Assembly: GCA_022510445.1 (NCBI GenBank)
Contig: JAFLTN010000011.1
Span: forward strand, 1 to 36,948
Direction of reading: 5' to 3'
DNA from: Muribaculaceae bacterium
GTDB lineage: Bacteria; Bacteroidota; Bacteroidia; Bacteroidales; Muribaculaceae
DNA length: 36,948 bases
Shown here: piece by piece, positions 7,791-18,207 of the stretch
How positions within the stretch are numbered: position 1 is the first letter of the stretch
Layout: the number at the start of each line of letters is the position of its first letter
The notes under the pieces: generated by a model
The model's input: only the letters and a program-made list of their open reading frames with translations
What the model was told of the DNA's origin: nothing
The model's database searches: none
Made by a program: the position numbers and the translations under genes

Positions 7791-7916
7791 TTTGTTTTAC
7801 ATTTTGGGCTACAGCGGCCATCAATCTATTTGCACTTGCATGGCTGTAGACCCGGTTAGTATTAATTTTAATTTTACGGAATTTACCGTTTTAAGGAAAA
7901 CCGGGAAAAATTACAC

Positions 7917-8114
7917 TTATCTCAAATTGAGAAGATTTTTAACCTGTTTAGTGTTAGCGCTGTCAACCAGCGTTGTATGGTCTAGATTTCTCTTACGCTT
8001 TTTTGACTTCTTTGTCAGGATGTGGCTGTGGTAAGCGTGTTTCCTTTTGATTTTCCCTGTGCCGGTGAGAGCAAAACGCTTTTTTGACGCGGCATTGGTC
8101 TTTACTTTTGGCAT
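7917..8114 (-). CDS. rpmI: 50S ribosomal protein L35
   Basis: This 65-residue basic protein matches L35, opening [20 protein letters not shown] and containing [20 protein letters not shown]. It is a component of the large ribosomal subunit. The gene sits between infC and rplT in the conserved order. A 126-bp gap to rplT, longer than usual, could hold an L20-binding leader; I could not identify a specific fold there. Confidence 0.98.
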   Translation of the reverse strand: MPKVKTNAASKKRFALTGTGKIKRKHAYHSHILTKKSKKRKRNLDHTTLVDSANTKQVKNLLNLR

Positions 8115-8185
8115 TTTTTAAAAATTTTAGTTGGTTTAAATTTTTCACCTCGACACTAAGTGCCTACGGTCTACTTTAATTTTTA

Positions 8186-8926
8186 TTAAGACTCGGAAGA
8201 TTCATTTTCCTCATCCTCATCTTCTATAATAACTTTCCGAGGTTCGTTTGCAACATTTTTTGGAGATTCCTTAGGCTTTCTATCCTGGGCTTTCTGAGAA
8301 TCTTTCTTTTGGGAAGCTTTGACAGGAGAAATCATTATTGTCATTCTTTTCCCTTCAAGCACCGGCATCATTTCAACCTTACCATATTCTTCAAGATCAT
8401 TGGCAAATCTCAGAAGCAGCACTTCTCCCTGCTCTTTAAAAAGAATTGATCTTCCTCTGAAAAAAACATATGCCTTTACTTTGAAACCATCTTTTAGAAA
8501 ACCGACAGCATGTTTGAGTTTAAAATTATAGTCATGGTCATCAGTTTGAGGACCGAATCTAATCTCTTTGACTACAACTTTCGCTGCTTTCTGTTTCTGT
8601 TCTTTTTGACGTTTTCTTTGCTGATAGAGGAACTTCTGGTAGTCTAAAATGCGGCATACCGGCGGCTCTGCATTTGGAGAAATCTCAATAAGGTCTAACT
8701 CTAATTCTCTGGCAATCCGAAGGGCTTTATCAATAGTATATATACCTTGTTCCACATTGTCGCCGACAAGTCTGACTTCTCTTGCCCGAATCCATTCATT
8801 TATTTGATAAGGATCTTTCCCATTGCGGTCGTTTCCCGGTCTTTGACGTTGTGACGGATCCTGTGCTCCTCCGGGCTTTGGCCCTCCGGGGCGTTTCGGT
8901 CCTGAAAATTGTGGTTTTTTTTCCAT
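8186..8926 (-). CDS. infC: Translation initiation factor IF-3 with long N- and C-terminal extensions
   Basis: IF-3 binds the 30S subunit, blocks premature joining with 50S and checks start-codon pairing. The IF3-N domain begins near residue 40 ([21 protein letters not shown] is the signature region). It is linked by a lysine/glutamine-rich helix (about 100-118) to the IF3-C domain (about 118-203, with [17 protein letters not shown]). The total of 246 residues exceeds the usual 170-200. The extra parts are a Gly/Pro-rich basic N-terminus (1-38) and a charged tail ending in an acidic run (204-246). The start is ATG, not the AUU/AUC used for autoregulation in many bacteria, and has an AAAGGA-like site upstream. 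It lies 31 bp after thrS. Confidence 0.96.
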   Translation of the reverse strand: MEKKPQFSGPKRPGGPKPGGAQDPSQRQRPGNDRNGKDPYQINEWIRAREVRLVGDNVEQGIYTIDKALRIARELELDLIEISPNAEPPVCRILDYQKFLYQQRKRQKEQKQKAAKVVVKEIRFGPQTDDHDYNFKLKHAVGFLKDGFKVKAYVFFRGRSILFKEQGEVLLLRFANDLEEYGKVEMMPVLEGKRMTIMISPVKASQKKDSQKAQDRKPKESPKNVANEPRKVIIEDEDEENESSES

Positions 8927-8957
8927 TAAGTCCTTTATTCGGTTGTTTCTTTTATAG

Positions 8958-10892
8958 TTAACCTATCATTGATTTTATCTCTTCATTCAAAAGTTCTGCA
9001 AAGTTAATGATTTTCATCGTACCTTTATCACCTTCGCCTTGTTTTCTTACAGAAACTTCATCATTTTCCGCTTCTTTTTCGCCGACAACAAGTAAAAATG
9101 GAACTTTTTTCAGTTCATTGTCCCTGATTTTTTTCCCGATTTTTTCATTTCTGTCGTCAACGAAGGCTCTGACGCCATACTCGTCAAGCTCTTTTACAAC
9201 CTTATTAGCGTAATCATTGAATTTTTCACTGATTGGCAAAACAACAGCCTGTTCCGGGATAAGCCATAAGGGGAGCTTGCCTGCTGTATGTTCCAGCAAA
9301 ACAGCCACAAACCTTTCCATTGAACCGAATGGAGCCCTATGAATCATGACAGGACGGTGTTTCTGATTGTCACTGCCTGTAAATTCAAGGCCAAAACGTT
9401 CCGGAAGATTATAATCCACCTGAATTGTTCCCAACTGCCATCTTCTTCCAATGGCATCCTTTACCATGAAGTCTAACTTAGGACCATAGAACGCTGCTTC
9501 GCCTTCAACCTGTTTGGCTTTGAGTCCTTTTTCTTCGCATGCTTCAATGATCGCATTCTGGGCTTTCTCCCAATTTTCATCGCTTCCTATATATTTTTCT
9601 TTGTTATTGGGGTCGCGAAGAGAAATCTGGGCTTCGAAATCTTTAAAATCCAGAGCCTTGAAGATATAAAGGATTATATCCATAACCTTAAGGAACTCGC
9701 CCTTGATCTGATCGGGAGTGCAGAAAATATGGGCATCATCCTGAGTGAAGCCTCTCACTCTTGTCAATCCATGGAGTTCTCCACTTTGCTCGTATCGGTA
9801 AACAGTTCCGAATTCTGCAAGACGCAATGGTAGTTCACGATAACTTCTCGGACTTGACTTATAGATTTCACAGTGGTGAGGACAGTTCATTGGTTTTAAC
9901 ATATATTCCTCTCCCTCTTCAGGGGTTTTTATGGGCTGGAATGAATCTTTTCCATACTTAGCCCAGTGGCCCGATGTTACATATAAAGCCTTATTACCGA
10001 TATGGGGTGTTATGACCTGAAGATATCCCGATTGTTTTTGGATCTTCCTTAAGAATTGTTCCAATCTGTCACGCAAGGCAGCCCCCTTAGGAAGCCATAA
10101 AGGCAATCCCTGCCCAACTGTCTGTGAGAAAGTGAATAATTCCATTTCCCTTCCAAGTTTGCGATGATCACGTTTCTTTGCCTCTTCAAGCAATGCAAGG
10201 TAATCGTCGAGCATCTTCTTTTTAGGGAAAGTAATGCCGTAAACTCTAACAAGCTGGTCTCTTTTTTCATCGCCTCTCCAATAAGCGCCGGCCAATGACA
10301 TTACTTTAACAGCTTTAATCGGAGACATATTGGGAAGATGGGGCCCTCTGCAAAGGTCAGTGAAGCCGCCCTGGGAATAAGTTGTTATAGTTCCGTCAGC
10401 CAGTTCACTTATCAATTCACATTTATAAACTTCACCTCTGTCGCCAAACATCTTGAGGGCATCTTCTTTCGAAATGTCAGACCTGATAATATCCGGTTTC
10501 CTGGCTACAATTTCCATCATTTTTTTCTCGATTTTTTCAAAATCGTCTGAAGTAATCTTGTGTTCGCCAGGATCAATATCATAATAGAAGCCGTTTTCAA
10601 TGGCCGGTCCTATACCGAATTTGATGCCCGGATAAAGTTCCTGAAGGGCTTCTGCAAGCAGGTGGGCAGATGAATGCCAGAAAGCGTGTTTGCCTTCCTC
10701 ATCTTCCCATTTGAAAAGCCGGATGGATGCGTTTTCTGTTATAGGTCGCGAGATATCCCATTTTTCACCGTTCACATGCGCTGCCAGAATGTCAGCTGCA
10801 AGACGCGGACTTATGCTTTGTGCTATTTGATACGGAGTTATCCCGGATTCAAATTCTTTGACACTACCGTCAGGGAATGTTATTTTGATCAT
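8958..10892 (-). CDS. thrS: Threonine--tRNA ligase
   Basis: This class II synthetase charges tRNA-Thr. Its 644 residues contain the TGS domain (1-60) and the editing domain with its metal-type motif (H73, H77, C181, H185). The catalytic core has zinc ligands C337 in MNCPHH, H388 and H518, motif 2 [14 protein letters not shown], and the anticodon-binding domain (about 545-640). All key residues are present. It is the first gene of thrS-infC-rpmI-rplT, and a -7 element lies 54 bp upstream. Confidence 0.98.
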   Translation of the reverse strand: MIKITFPDGSVKEFESGITPYQIAQSISPRLAADILAAHVNGEKWDISRPITENASIRLFKWEDEEGKHAFWHSSAHLLAEALQELYPGIKFGIGPAIENGFYYDIDPGEHKITSDDFEKIEKKMMEIVARKPDIIRSDISKEDALKMFGDRGEVYKCELISELADGTITTYSQGGFTDLCRGPHLPNMSPIKAVKVMSLAGAYWRGDEKRDQLVRVYGITFPKKKMLDDYLALLEEAKKRDHRKLGREMELFTFSQTVGQGLPLWLPKGAALRDRLEQFLRKIQKQSGYLQVITPHIGNKALYVTSGHWAKYGKDSFQPIKTPEEGEEYMLKPMNCPHHCEIYKSSPRSYRELPLRLAEFGTVYRYEQSGELHGLTRVRGFTQDDAHIFCTPDQIKGEFLKVMDIILYIFKALDFKDFEAQISLRDPNNKEKYIGSDENWEKAQNAIIEACEEKGLKAKQVEGEAAFYGPKLDFMVKDAIGRRWQLGTIQVDYNLPERFGLEFTGSDNQKHRPVMIHRAPFGSMERFVAVLLEHTAGKLPLWLIPEQAVVLPISEKFNDYANKVVKELDEYGVRAFVDDRNEKIGKKIRDNELKKVPFLLVVGEKEAENDEVSVRKQGEGDKGTMKIINFAELLNEEIKSMIG

Positions 10893-10945
10893 CTTTAATA
10901 GATTGAAATTTCTTTTTATTATTACAGATGGTTTTTATCAAGATG

Positions 10946-10953
10946 CAAAATTA
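10946..10953 (-). promoter_or_regulatory. -7 element TAATTTTG for the thrS operon
   Basis: Read on the - strand this is TAATTTTG followed by C, a TAnnTTTG match. It gives a leader of roughly 45-50 nt before the thrS ATG. A convincing -33 TTTG at 19-20 nt is not visible. The divergent TPR gene's own element is about 75 bp away. Confidence 0.5.
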
Positions 10954-11028
10954 ATAAAAAAATATTTAATATTGCGGAATTTCAGTGTTTTGAGACAACT
11001 TGCAATTTCAAAGGTCATCTATTTTTTT

Positions 11029-11036
11029 TAATTTTG
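11029..11036 (+). promoter_or_regulatory. -7 element TAATTTTG abutting the TPR gene start
   Basis: TAATTTTGC ends only 4 bp before the ATG at 11041, so transcription would begin at or very near the start codon and give a leaderless mRNA. Alternatively translation may begin at the ATG at 11044, or the match may be chance. Confidence 0.4.
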
Positions 11037-11040
11037 CCAA

Positions 11041-13110
11041 ATGATGAATTATTTTTTTCATTCAGGCAGATTAAAGTTATTTTGCAAATTATGCGCCATA
11101 TTATTGTTCATCAGCCTTCCGGGCGCATGCTTTTCTCAAATAAATGCTGAGCAGGTACTGACCATCGGACGTAATGTCTTGTCGATGGATGACTATATGC
11201 TGGCAATTCAATATTTCAATCAGGCAATAAAGGCAAAACCATATCTGTCTGATCCTTATTTTTTCCGTGCTCTCGCAAAACTAAATCTCGAGGATTACCA
11301 GGGAGCAGAAGCCGATTGCACAATTGCCATTCAGAACAATAAATTCAAGACTGAAGCCTATAAACTCAGGGGATTTGCCCGGCAGATTCTTGGGAAAGAT
11401 TCCCTCGCCGTTGAGGATTATAACATCGGACTCGAGTATAATCCAATTGATAAATATTTTCTTTTCTATAAAGCTGTAGCGTTGACTCAGCTGAAAAAAT
11501 ATGAACCTGCAGATTCAACATTCGATATTCTACTGAGACAATATCCTAAGTTTGACGACGGTTTCACAGCCAGAGCCAGATTAAATCTTGAACAAGGGGA
11601 TACAACAAAGGCTTTGGACAATATAGAGATGGCTTTGTCAATTTCAAAAAGCCAGATCAATCCCTTTCTCATGAAGGCTGAGATTGCATGGCAACGCAAA
11701 GACTGGGAGCAGGCGGCTTCTGCTGTCGATGCTGCTATAAGATTAAGACCGGAGTTACCTGATTTATATGTAAACCGTGCTTTTATCAGATATAATTCCG
11801 ATGATTTTTTCGGTGCGATAAGCGATTATAATTACGCCATTGAACTTGACCCCACCAACACTGCCGCTATTTTTAACAGGGCACTTCTACGATATGAAGT
11901 TAAAGACCTGGAAAAAGCGGAAGAAGATATGACTTCAGTTATAAAACTCTCACCCGATAATGTCCACGCTTATTTCAATAGAGGACTCATCCGCCTCGAA
12001 TTGGAAAAATATAAAGAGGCTTATGAAGATTTTAAATTAATTGAAAGGGGACATCCAAGATTTTATCCGGTGTATTATGCCATGGCTGAGGCAAAAAGGA
12101 ATCTTGGCGAGCTCAGAGAAGCTGCAACGTTAGCCCACAGAGGAGAAGAACTGGTGGCAAATTATGTGAAAAATCCGGAAAAGAATCCTCTTGAACGTCC
12201 GGCAATAGCCGCTGCCCAAAGTAATGATATTTCCAATTATTCCGATGAAGAATCGGAAGAGGAAGTCATGAACCGCTTTAATCATCTTGTCACTATCTCC
12301 AAGGCCGCGGATGTTACCTTGTCTTACAACGAAAAGATAAAAGGGAGGGTTCAGGATAGAGATGTCTCAGTTGAAATGGAACCTTCCTACGCCATAACAC
12401 TGGCAGAGCCTCCTGAAACCCTTAAATCTTTGTCAAATTATTTCAGGGAGCTGGATGACCTTAATCAAATGGGACTTGTGAGACAGAAAATCTACCTGAA
12501 TCCGGGATTAAATTCATCTGACTATAACTATATGATGAATGATCTCTTCGATATGTCATCCCGTCTTGAAAAGGAAATAGAGACTTCCGGAGCTCGACCC
12601 ATAGACCGACTTTTGTTAGGTGTGATCGAAACGATGCTCAGGAATTATAACGCAGCCTTAGGTAATCTTGACGAAGCCATAAGATTAAATCCTCATTTCG
12701 TGGTTGCATATATGGCAAGGGGTTACGCCCGCTATGCCAATGCCCTTGCTGAAATAAGATTAAGTTCGGAAGGAAATAAAAATGACGATTCTTTTCTTGA
12801 GAGGACAGCCTATACCGTTTTGCTTCAGGAGGCTTTATCCGATTTTGACAAGGTTCTCTCATTAGATCCAAGAGTGGTATTTGCATGGTTCAATAAAGGC
12901 AATATCTATTATGAGGCACAAGACTTCACCTCTGCCATGCAATGTTATTCAGAGGCAATCAAAATTGACCCGAATTTCGGAGAAGCCTATTTCAACAGAG
13001 GTTTGTCTTATCTGAAGGCAGGGAATAAAGGGCAGGCATTTTCAGATCTTTCAAAGGCCGGAGAATTGGGAGTTATCCCAAGCTATAATATTCTGAAAAG
13101 GATGAAATAA
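11041..13110 (+). CDS. Secreted tetratricopeptide-repeat protein
   Basis: The 689-residue protein has a signal peptide (basic start, hydrophobic core CAILLFISLPG, likely cleavage after ACFS near residue 31). Many 34-residue TPR units follow in two blocks, about 35-370 and 530-685. Typical consensus segments include YNYAIELDPTNTAAIFNRALLRYE and SEAIKIDPNFGEAYFNRGLSYLK (each only partly quoted from longer repeats). A less repetitive linker at about 380-525 separates them. TPR arrays bind protein partners, so this is likely a periplasmic or outer-membrane scaffold; no enzymatic motif is seen. Two ATGs are adjacent (11041 and 11044). It converges on eno, sharing a terminator. Confidence 0.85.
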   Translation: MMNYFFHSGRLKLFCKLCAILLFISLPGACFSQINAEQVLTIGRNVLSMDDYMLAIQYFNQAIKAKPYLSDPYFFRALAKLNLEDYQGAEADCTIAIQNNKFKTEAYKLRGFARQILGKDSLAVEDYNIGLEYNPIDKYFLFYKAVALTQLKKYEPADSTFDILLRQYPKFDDGFTARARLNLEQGDTTKALDNIEMALSISKSQINPFLMKAEIAWQRKDWEQAASAVDAAIRLRPELPDLYVNRAFIRYNSDDFFGAISDYNYAIELDPTNTAAIFNRALLRYEVKDLEKAEEDMTSVIKLSPDNVHAYFNRGLIRLELEKYKEAYEDFKLIERGHPRFYPVYYAMAEAKRNLGELREAATLAHRGEELVANYVKNPEKNPLERPAIAAAQSNDISNYSDEESEEEVMNRFNHLVTISKAADVTLSYNEKIKGRVQDRDVSVEMEPSYAITLAEPPETLKSLSNYFRELDDLNQMGLVRQKIYLNPGLNSSDYNYMMNDLFDMSSRLEKEIETSGARPIDRLLLGVIETMLRNYNAALGNLDEAIRLNPHFVVAYMARGYARYANALAEIRLSSEGNKNDDSFLERTAYTVLLQEALSDFDKVLSLDPRVVFAWFNKGNIYYEAQDFTSAMQCYSEAIKIDPNFGEAYFNRGLSYLKAGNKGQAFSDLSKAGELGVIPSYNILKRMK

Positions 13111-13173
13111 AGCCTTATGCAGGGATGTAACGGTGGCTCTAAAAAGTTGCTCGAAGAGCATCTCTATAATAAC

Positions 13174-13216
13174 TAACATAAGAGGGAGTGTCAGAATGAC
13201 ACCCCCTCTTATGTTA
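13174..13216. terminator. Bidirectional terminator between the TPR gene and eno
   Basis: Positions 13174-13193 pair with 13197-13216 with a single A-C mismatch (13187 with 13203) and a 3-nt loop; the core is GAGGG/CCCTC and GTGTCA/TGACAC. This near-perfect 20-bp stem ends both convergent genes. Confidence 0.85.
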
Positions 13217-13238
13217 TAGGCAGCTTTAAATCGTAAGA

Positions 13239-14847
<1,609 letters not shown>

Positions 14848-16239
14848 ATGACGGCTTCTCTAATATATGACAATACAATTTCCCGACTACCCTTTCCGCC
14901 AAATGAAGAACAGATTCTTCTGATTAAAGCACTCTCTTTATTCGTAACAGAAAGGATTGCCAATGATGTCTTTGTCTTAAACGGTTATGCAGGAACAGGA
15001 AAAACTTCTGTGATCGGAGCCTTTGTTAAAACAATTTCCGAGCTTAAAAAGAAGACCGTTGTCCTCGCTCCTACCGGCAGAGCTGCCAAAGTAGCCGCTA
15101 AATTTTCAGAAGGAAAGGCATCTACGATTCATAAGCGTCTTTTCAGAGGGAACTCTCTCGATCCTAATAATTTTTCTTTTTTCCTTGCTGAAAACAATAG
15201 CCGGGATACCATTTTCATTGTGGATGAAGCTTCACTGATAACTGACGGAGAAGTTTTTTCATCTTCCTTATTAATGCAGCTTATCAAATATGTTTATAGC
15301 GGACAAGGATGCAACATGATTCTTATCGGTGATCTTGCCCAGCTCCCTCCCGTAGGCCAGCCATTCTCCCATGCCATGAATTCGGAAAGATTAATGCACC
15401 TTGGACTCAATCCCATTTCCTACACCCTTTCCACACCTGCACGTCAGGCTGAAGACAGCGGTATTCTTTTCAATGCAACGTTTGTACGTCAGGCTCTTTT
15501 CTCTTCACTCCCTCTAAACAAGTTTTCAATATTCTCTTCCGGTTTCCCCGATGTAAAAATAGTGGAACCGACAGAAATGCTTGACGAAATCTCATCTTCC
15601 TGGGGAAGAGTAGGAAAAGATGAGACAATAATTATAACAAGATCGAATTTCAGAGCCAACAATATAAATGGAACTGTAAGAAAATATCTTCTTGATACCG
15701 ACTCACCTCTGGTCAAAGGAGAAAAATTAATAATTTCAAAGAATGATTATTATTGGAGCGAGAAAAACAAATTGAAAAATTTTATAGCAAATGGAGAAAC
15801 GGTAGAAATCCTTAAGGTCGGTTCCAAAATAAAAGCCTATGGCCGCTGGTTTGCAGATACTGAAATCCTTATTCCTGACAGCGGGGAGATTCTTAATGTG
15901 AAAATAATGTTAAGAAGCCTGGTTTCGGAAAATTCATCTATCCCAAGAGAAGAAATGGAAAGATTTTATAACCGCGTGCTGTCACATTATCCGGGAGAAT
16001 TATCCCAACAGATAAAGAAAGCTCTGGAAGATCCTTATTATAATGCCTTGCAAGTAAAATACGGTTATTGCATCACTTGTCATAAAGCTCAAGGAGGACA
16101 ATGGAAAAATGTATTCATAGATATGGGGGGAATAGCAAAAGATGTCACGGAAAATGATTTCTACCGTTGGCTTTATACTGCAGTCACCCGAGCCACAGAG
16201 TGTATTTATTTTGTCAATCCGTCTTTCACAATTGAATAA
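14848..16239 (+). CDS. RecD/Pif1-like superfamily 1 ATPase (helicase)
   Basis: This 463-residue protein is a superfamily 1B helicase-like ATPase. Walker A is GYAGTGKTS (46-54), Walker B is IFIVDEASLI, motif III is IGDLAQLPPVGQP. The C-terminal UvrD_C_2 part has GYCITCHKAQGGQWKNVFID and WLYTAVTRATECIYFV. This matches the short ATP-dependent RecD-like helicases of Bacteroidota, which lack the long N-terminal region of RecD2. It probably unwinds or translocates on DNA during repair; no partner subunits are adjacent. I chose the ATG at 14848 over an in-frame TTG one codon earlier. It is transcribed just upstream of the ABC-F gene, which has its own promoter. Confidence 0.85.
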   Translation: MTASLIYDNTISRLPFPPNEEQILLIKALSLFVTERIANDVFVLNGYAGTGKTSVIGAFVKTISELKKKTVVLAPTGRAAKVAAKFSEGKASTIHKRLFRGNSLDPNNFSFFLAENNSRDTIFIVDEASLITDGEVFSSSLLMQLIKYVYSGQGCNMILIGDLAQLPPVGQPFSHAMNSERLMHLGLNPISYTLSTPARQAEDSGILFNATFVRQALFSSLPLNKFSIFSSGFPDVKIVEPTEMLDEISSSWGRVGKDETIIITRSNFRANNINGTVRKYLLDTDSPLVKGEKLIISKNDYYWSEKNKLKNFIANGETVEILKVGSKIKAYGRWFADTEILIPDSGEILNVKIMLRSLVSENSSIPREEMERFYNRVLSHYPGELSQQIKKALEDPYYNALQVKYGYCITCHKAQGGQWKNVFIDMGGIAKDVTENDFYRWLYTAVTRATECIYFVNPSFTIE

Positions 16240-16244
16240 TTCCG

Positions 16245-16252
16245 TAAATTTG
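16245..16252 (+). promoter_or_regulatory. -7 element TAAATTTG for the ABC-F/M13/aroE/comEC unit
   Basis: TAAATTTG begins 5 bp after the ATPase stop and ends 21 bp before the ATG at 16274. It matches TAnnTTTG exactly; a -33 box at proper spacing is not evident. It would start a transcript covering four tightly packed genes. Confidence 0.5.
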
Positions 16253-16273
16253 TAGACTGATAAAAATTTCACC

Positions 16274-18202
16274 ATGGTAGGAATTAATAATCTCACAGTA
16301 GACTTTTCAGCCAATCCTTTATTTAACGATATATCTTTTACAATTAATCAGAACGACAGAATAGCTCTTGTCGGTAAAAACGGGGCCGGGAAATCTACTC
16401 TTTTAAAAATTCTGGCACGTCTGCAGATGCCTACTTCCGGCTCAATTTCCATCCCTACCGGTTTAACAATCGGTTATCTGCCTCAGGAAATGAAGGTGAC
16501 CGATGAAGTAACTTTAATGGAAGAGGTAAAGAAAGCCTTTATTAACAAAACAATTCTCGAAAAGAAAATTGAAGAAATTAATACGGAAATAAGCCAACGG
16601 ACAGACTACGAATCAGAAGCTTATCTTGAACTTATATCAAAATCTGATGAATTAAGCCACCGGCTTAACGTTCAGTTCCCGGAAAATCCGGAAGCTGAAA
16701 CAGAAAGGACTCTAATCGGGCTAGGTTTTAAAAAAACGGATTTTAACCGGCCTACTTCTGAATTTTCCGGAGGATGGAGGATGAGAATAGAACTGGCTAA
16801 AATATTATTACAAAAACCTGATCTTTTATTATTGGATGAGCCGACAAACCATCTCGACATTAACTCTATTCAATGGCTGGAAAATTTCCTTGTTTCAAAA
16901 GCGGGAGCAGTGCTTCTTGTGAGTCATGACAGGGCGTTCCTGGATAATGTGACAAAAAGAACAATAGAAATTTCCTGTGGAAAAATCTATGACTATAAAG
17001 TCAGCTATTCTCCATTTATGGAATTAAGGAAAGAAAGGATCGACCAACAATTAAAGGCGCTCCGGAACCAACAGAAATTAATAAATGACACTAAGGATTT
17101 TATAGAAAGATTCCGCTACAAGGCCACCAAAGCAGTCCAGGTGCAGAGCAGGATAAAACAATTGGAAAAAATAGTCCCTATTGAAATTGATGAAGAAGAC
17201 ACATCTTCCGTCAAATTCAGATTTCCACCTGCTGAAAGATCCGGAGATTTCCCTCTTATAATTGAAAATGTAGCAAAACAATATGGGAATCATAAGGTTT
17301 TTTCCAATGTAGACTTGAGCCTGCGAAGAGGTGAAAAGATAGCTTTCGTTGGAAGTAATGGCGAAGGGAAATCCACAATGGTGAAATGCATTATGAATCA
17401 GATACCTTATGAAGGTAATCTGAAGATCGGGCATAATGTAAAGATGGGATATTTTGCTCAGAATCAGGCTCAGTTGCTTGACACTTCAAAAACAGTTTTT
17501 GAGACCTTGGATGATGTTGCCACAGGTGATATCAGAACCGGACTGAAAGATTTGTTAGCCACATTTTTGTTTCGTGGAGAAGATATAGACAAGAAAGTTT
17601 CAGTTTTATCCGGAGGAGAAAAAACAAGGTTGGCCATGGCGAAACTGCTATTGGAACCGGTTAATTTTCTCATTTTGGATGAGCCTACCAATCATCTGGA
17701 CATACGGACTAAAGAGGTGTTAAAAAAAGCATTGATTGATTTCAATGGAACAGCCATTTTAGTAAGTCATGACCGAGATTTCCTGGATGGTCTGGTTGAT
17801 AAAGTCTATGAATTTTCAGACGGCAGGGTACGTGAAAATTTAGGTGGGATTTACAGTTTCTTACAGAAGAAAACAACCGTAATGACCAACCGGGGAAACA
17901 ATGCTCTTTCGTCAGCCCCGGAACCTCAGCAGATTTCAACAACCGAGCTTTCTTATGCAGAGAAAAAAGAACGGGATAAAAAATTCCGGAAAATGGAGAA
18001 AGAACTTTCAGCAGCCGAAGAAAGAGTCTCTGAAATTGAAAATAAAATTTTAAAAATAGAGGATGAACTGTCAAAAGGCAATGCATCTCCGGAGATATTG
18101 GAACAGTATGCTTCCTTAAAAAATCAATTGGATATAGCAATGGAGAATTGGGATGAGGTTCAATCGCAATTTGATCTTTTGAAGGCGGAACTTAATAAAT
18201 AA
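16274..18202 (+). CDS. ABC-F family ATP-binding protein (Uup/EttA-like)
   Basis: The 642-residue protein contains two ABC ATPase domains on one chain and no membrane segments, the ABC-F plan. Domain 1 has Walker A GKNGAGKST (34-42), signature SGGWRMR and Walker B LLLLDEPTNHLD. Domain 2 has GSNGEGKST, SGGEKTR and FLILDEPTNHLD. The interdomain linker (about 240-325) is the P-site tRNA-interaction motif region. The C-terminus (about 575-642) is a charged coiled coil, as in Uup. These proteins act on the ribosome, relieving stalling or helping translation; antibiotic-resistance members exist, but nothing here marks it as one. It starts a unit with the M13 peptidase, aroE and comEC. Confidence 0.93.
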   Translation: MVGINNLTVDFSANPLFNDISFTINQNDRIALVGKNGAGKSTLLKILARLQMPTSGSISIPTGLTIGYLPQEMKVTDEVTLMEEVKKAFINKTILEKKIEEINTEISQRTDYESEAYLELISKSDELSHRLNVQFPENPEAETERTLIGLGFKKTDFNRPTSEFSGGWRMRIELAKILLQKPDLLLLDEPTNHLDINSIQWLENFLVSKAGAVLLVSHDRAFLDNVTKRTIEISCGKIYDYKVSYSPFMELRKERIDQQLKALRNQQKLINDTKDFIERFRYKATKAVQVQSRIKQLEKIVPIEIDEEDTSSVKFRFPPAERSGDFPLIIENVAKQYGNHKVFSNVDLSLRRGEKIAFVGSNGEGKSTMVKCIMNQIPYEGNLKIGHNVKMGYFAQNQAQLLDTSKTVFETLDDVATGDIRTGLKDLLATFLFRGEDIDKKVSVLSGGEKTRLAMAKLLLEPVNFLILDEPTNHLDIRTKEVLKKALIDFNGTAILVSHDRDFLDGLVDKVYEFSDGRVRENLGGIYSFLQKKTTVMTNRGNNALSSAPEPQQISTTELSYAEKKERDKKFRKMEKELSAAEERVSEIENKILKIEDELSKGNASPEILEQYASLKNQLDIAMENWDEVQSQFDLLKAELNK

Positions 18203-18207
18203 AAATC

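Noticed and set aside
16274..18202. ABC-F antibiotic resistance protein
   Set aside because: Domain layout and coiled-coil tail fit housekeeping Uup-like proteins, and the operon context is housekeeping; nothing specific points to resistance.
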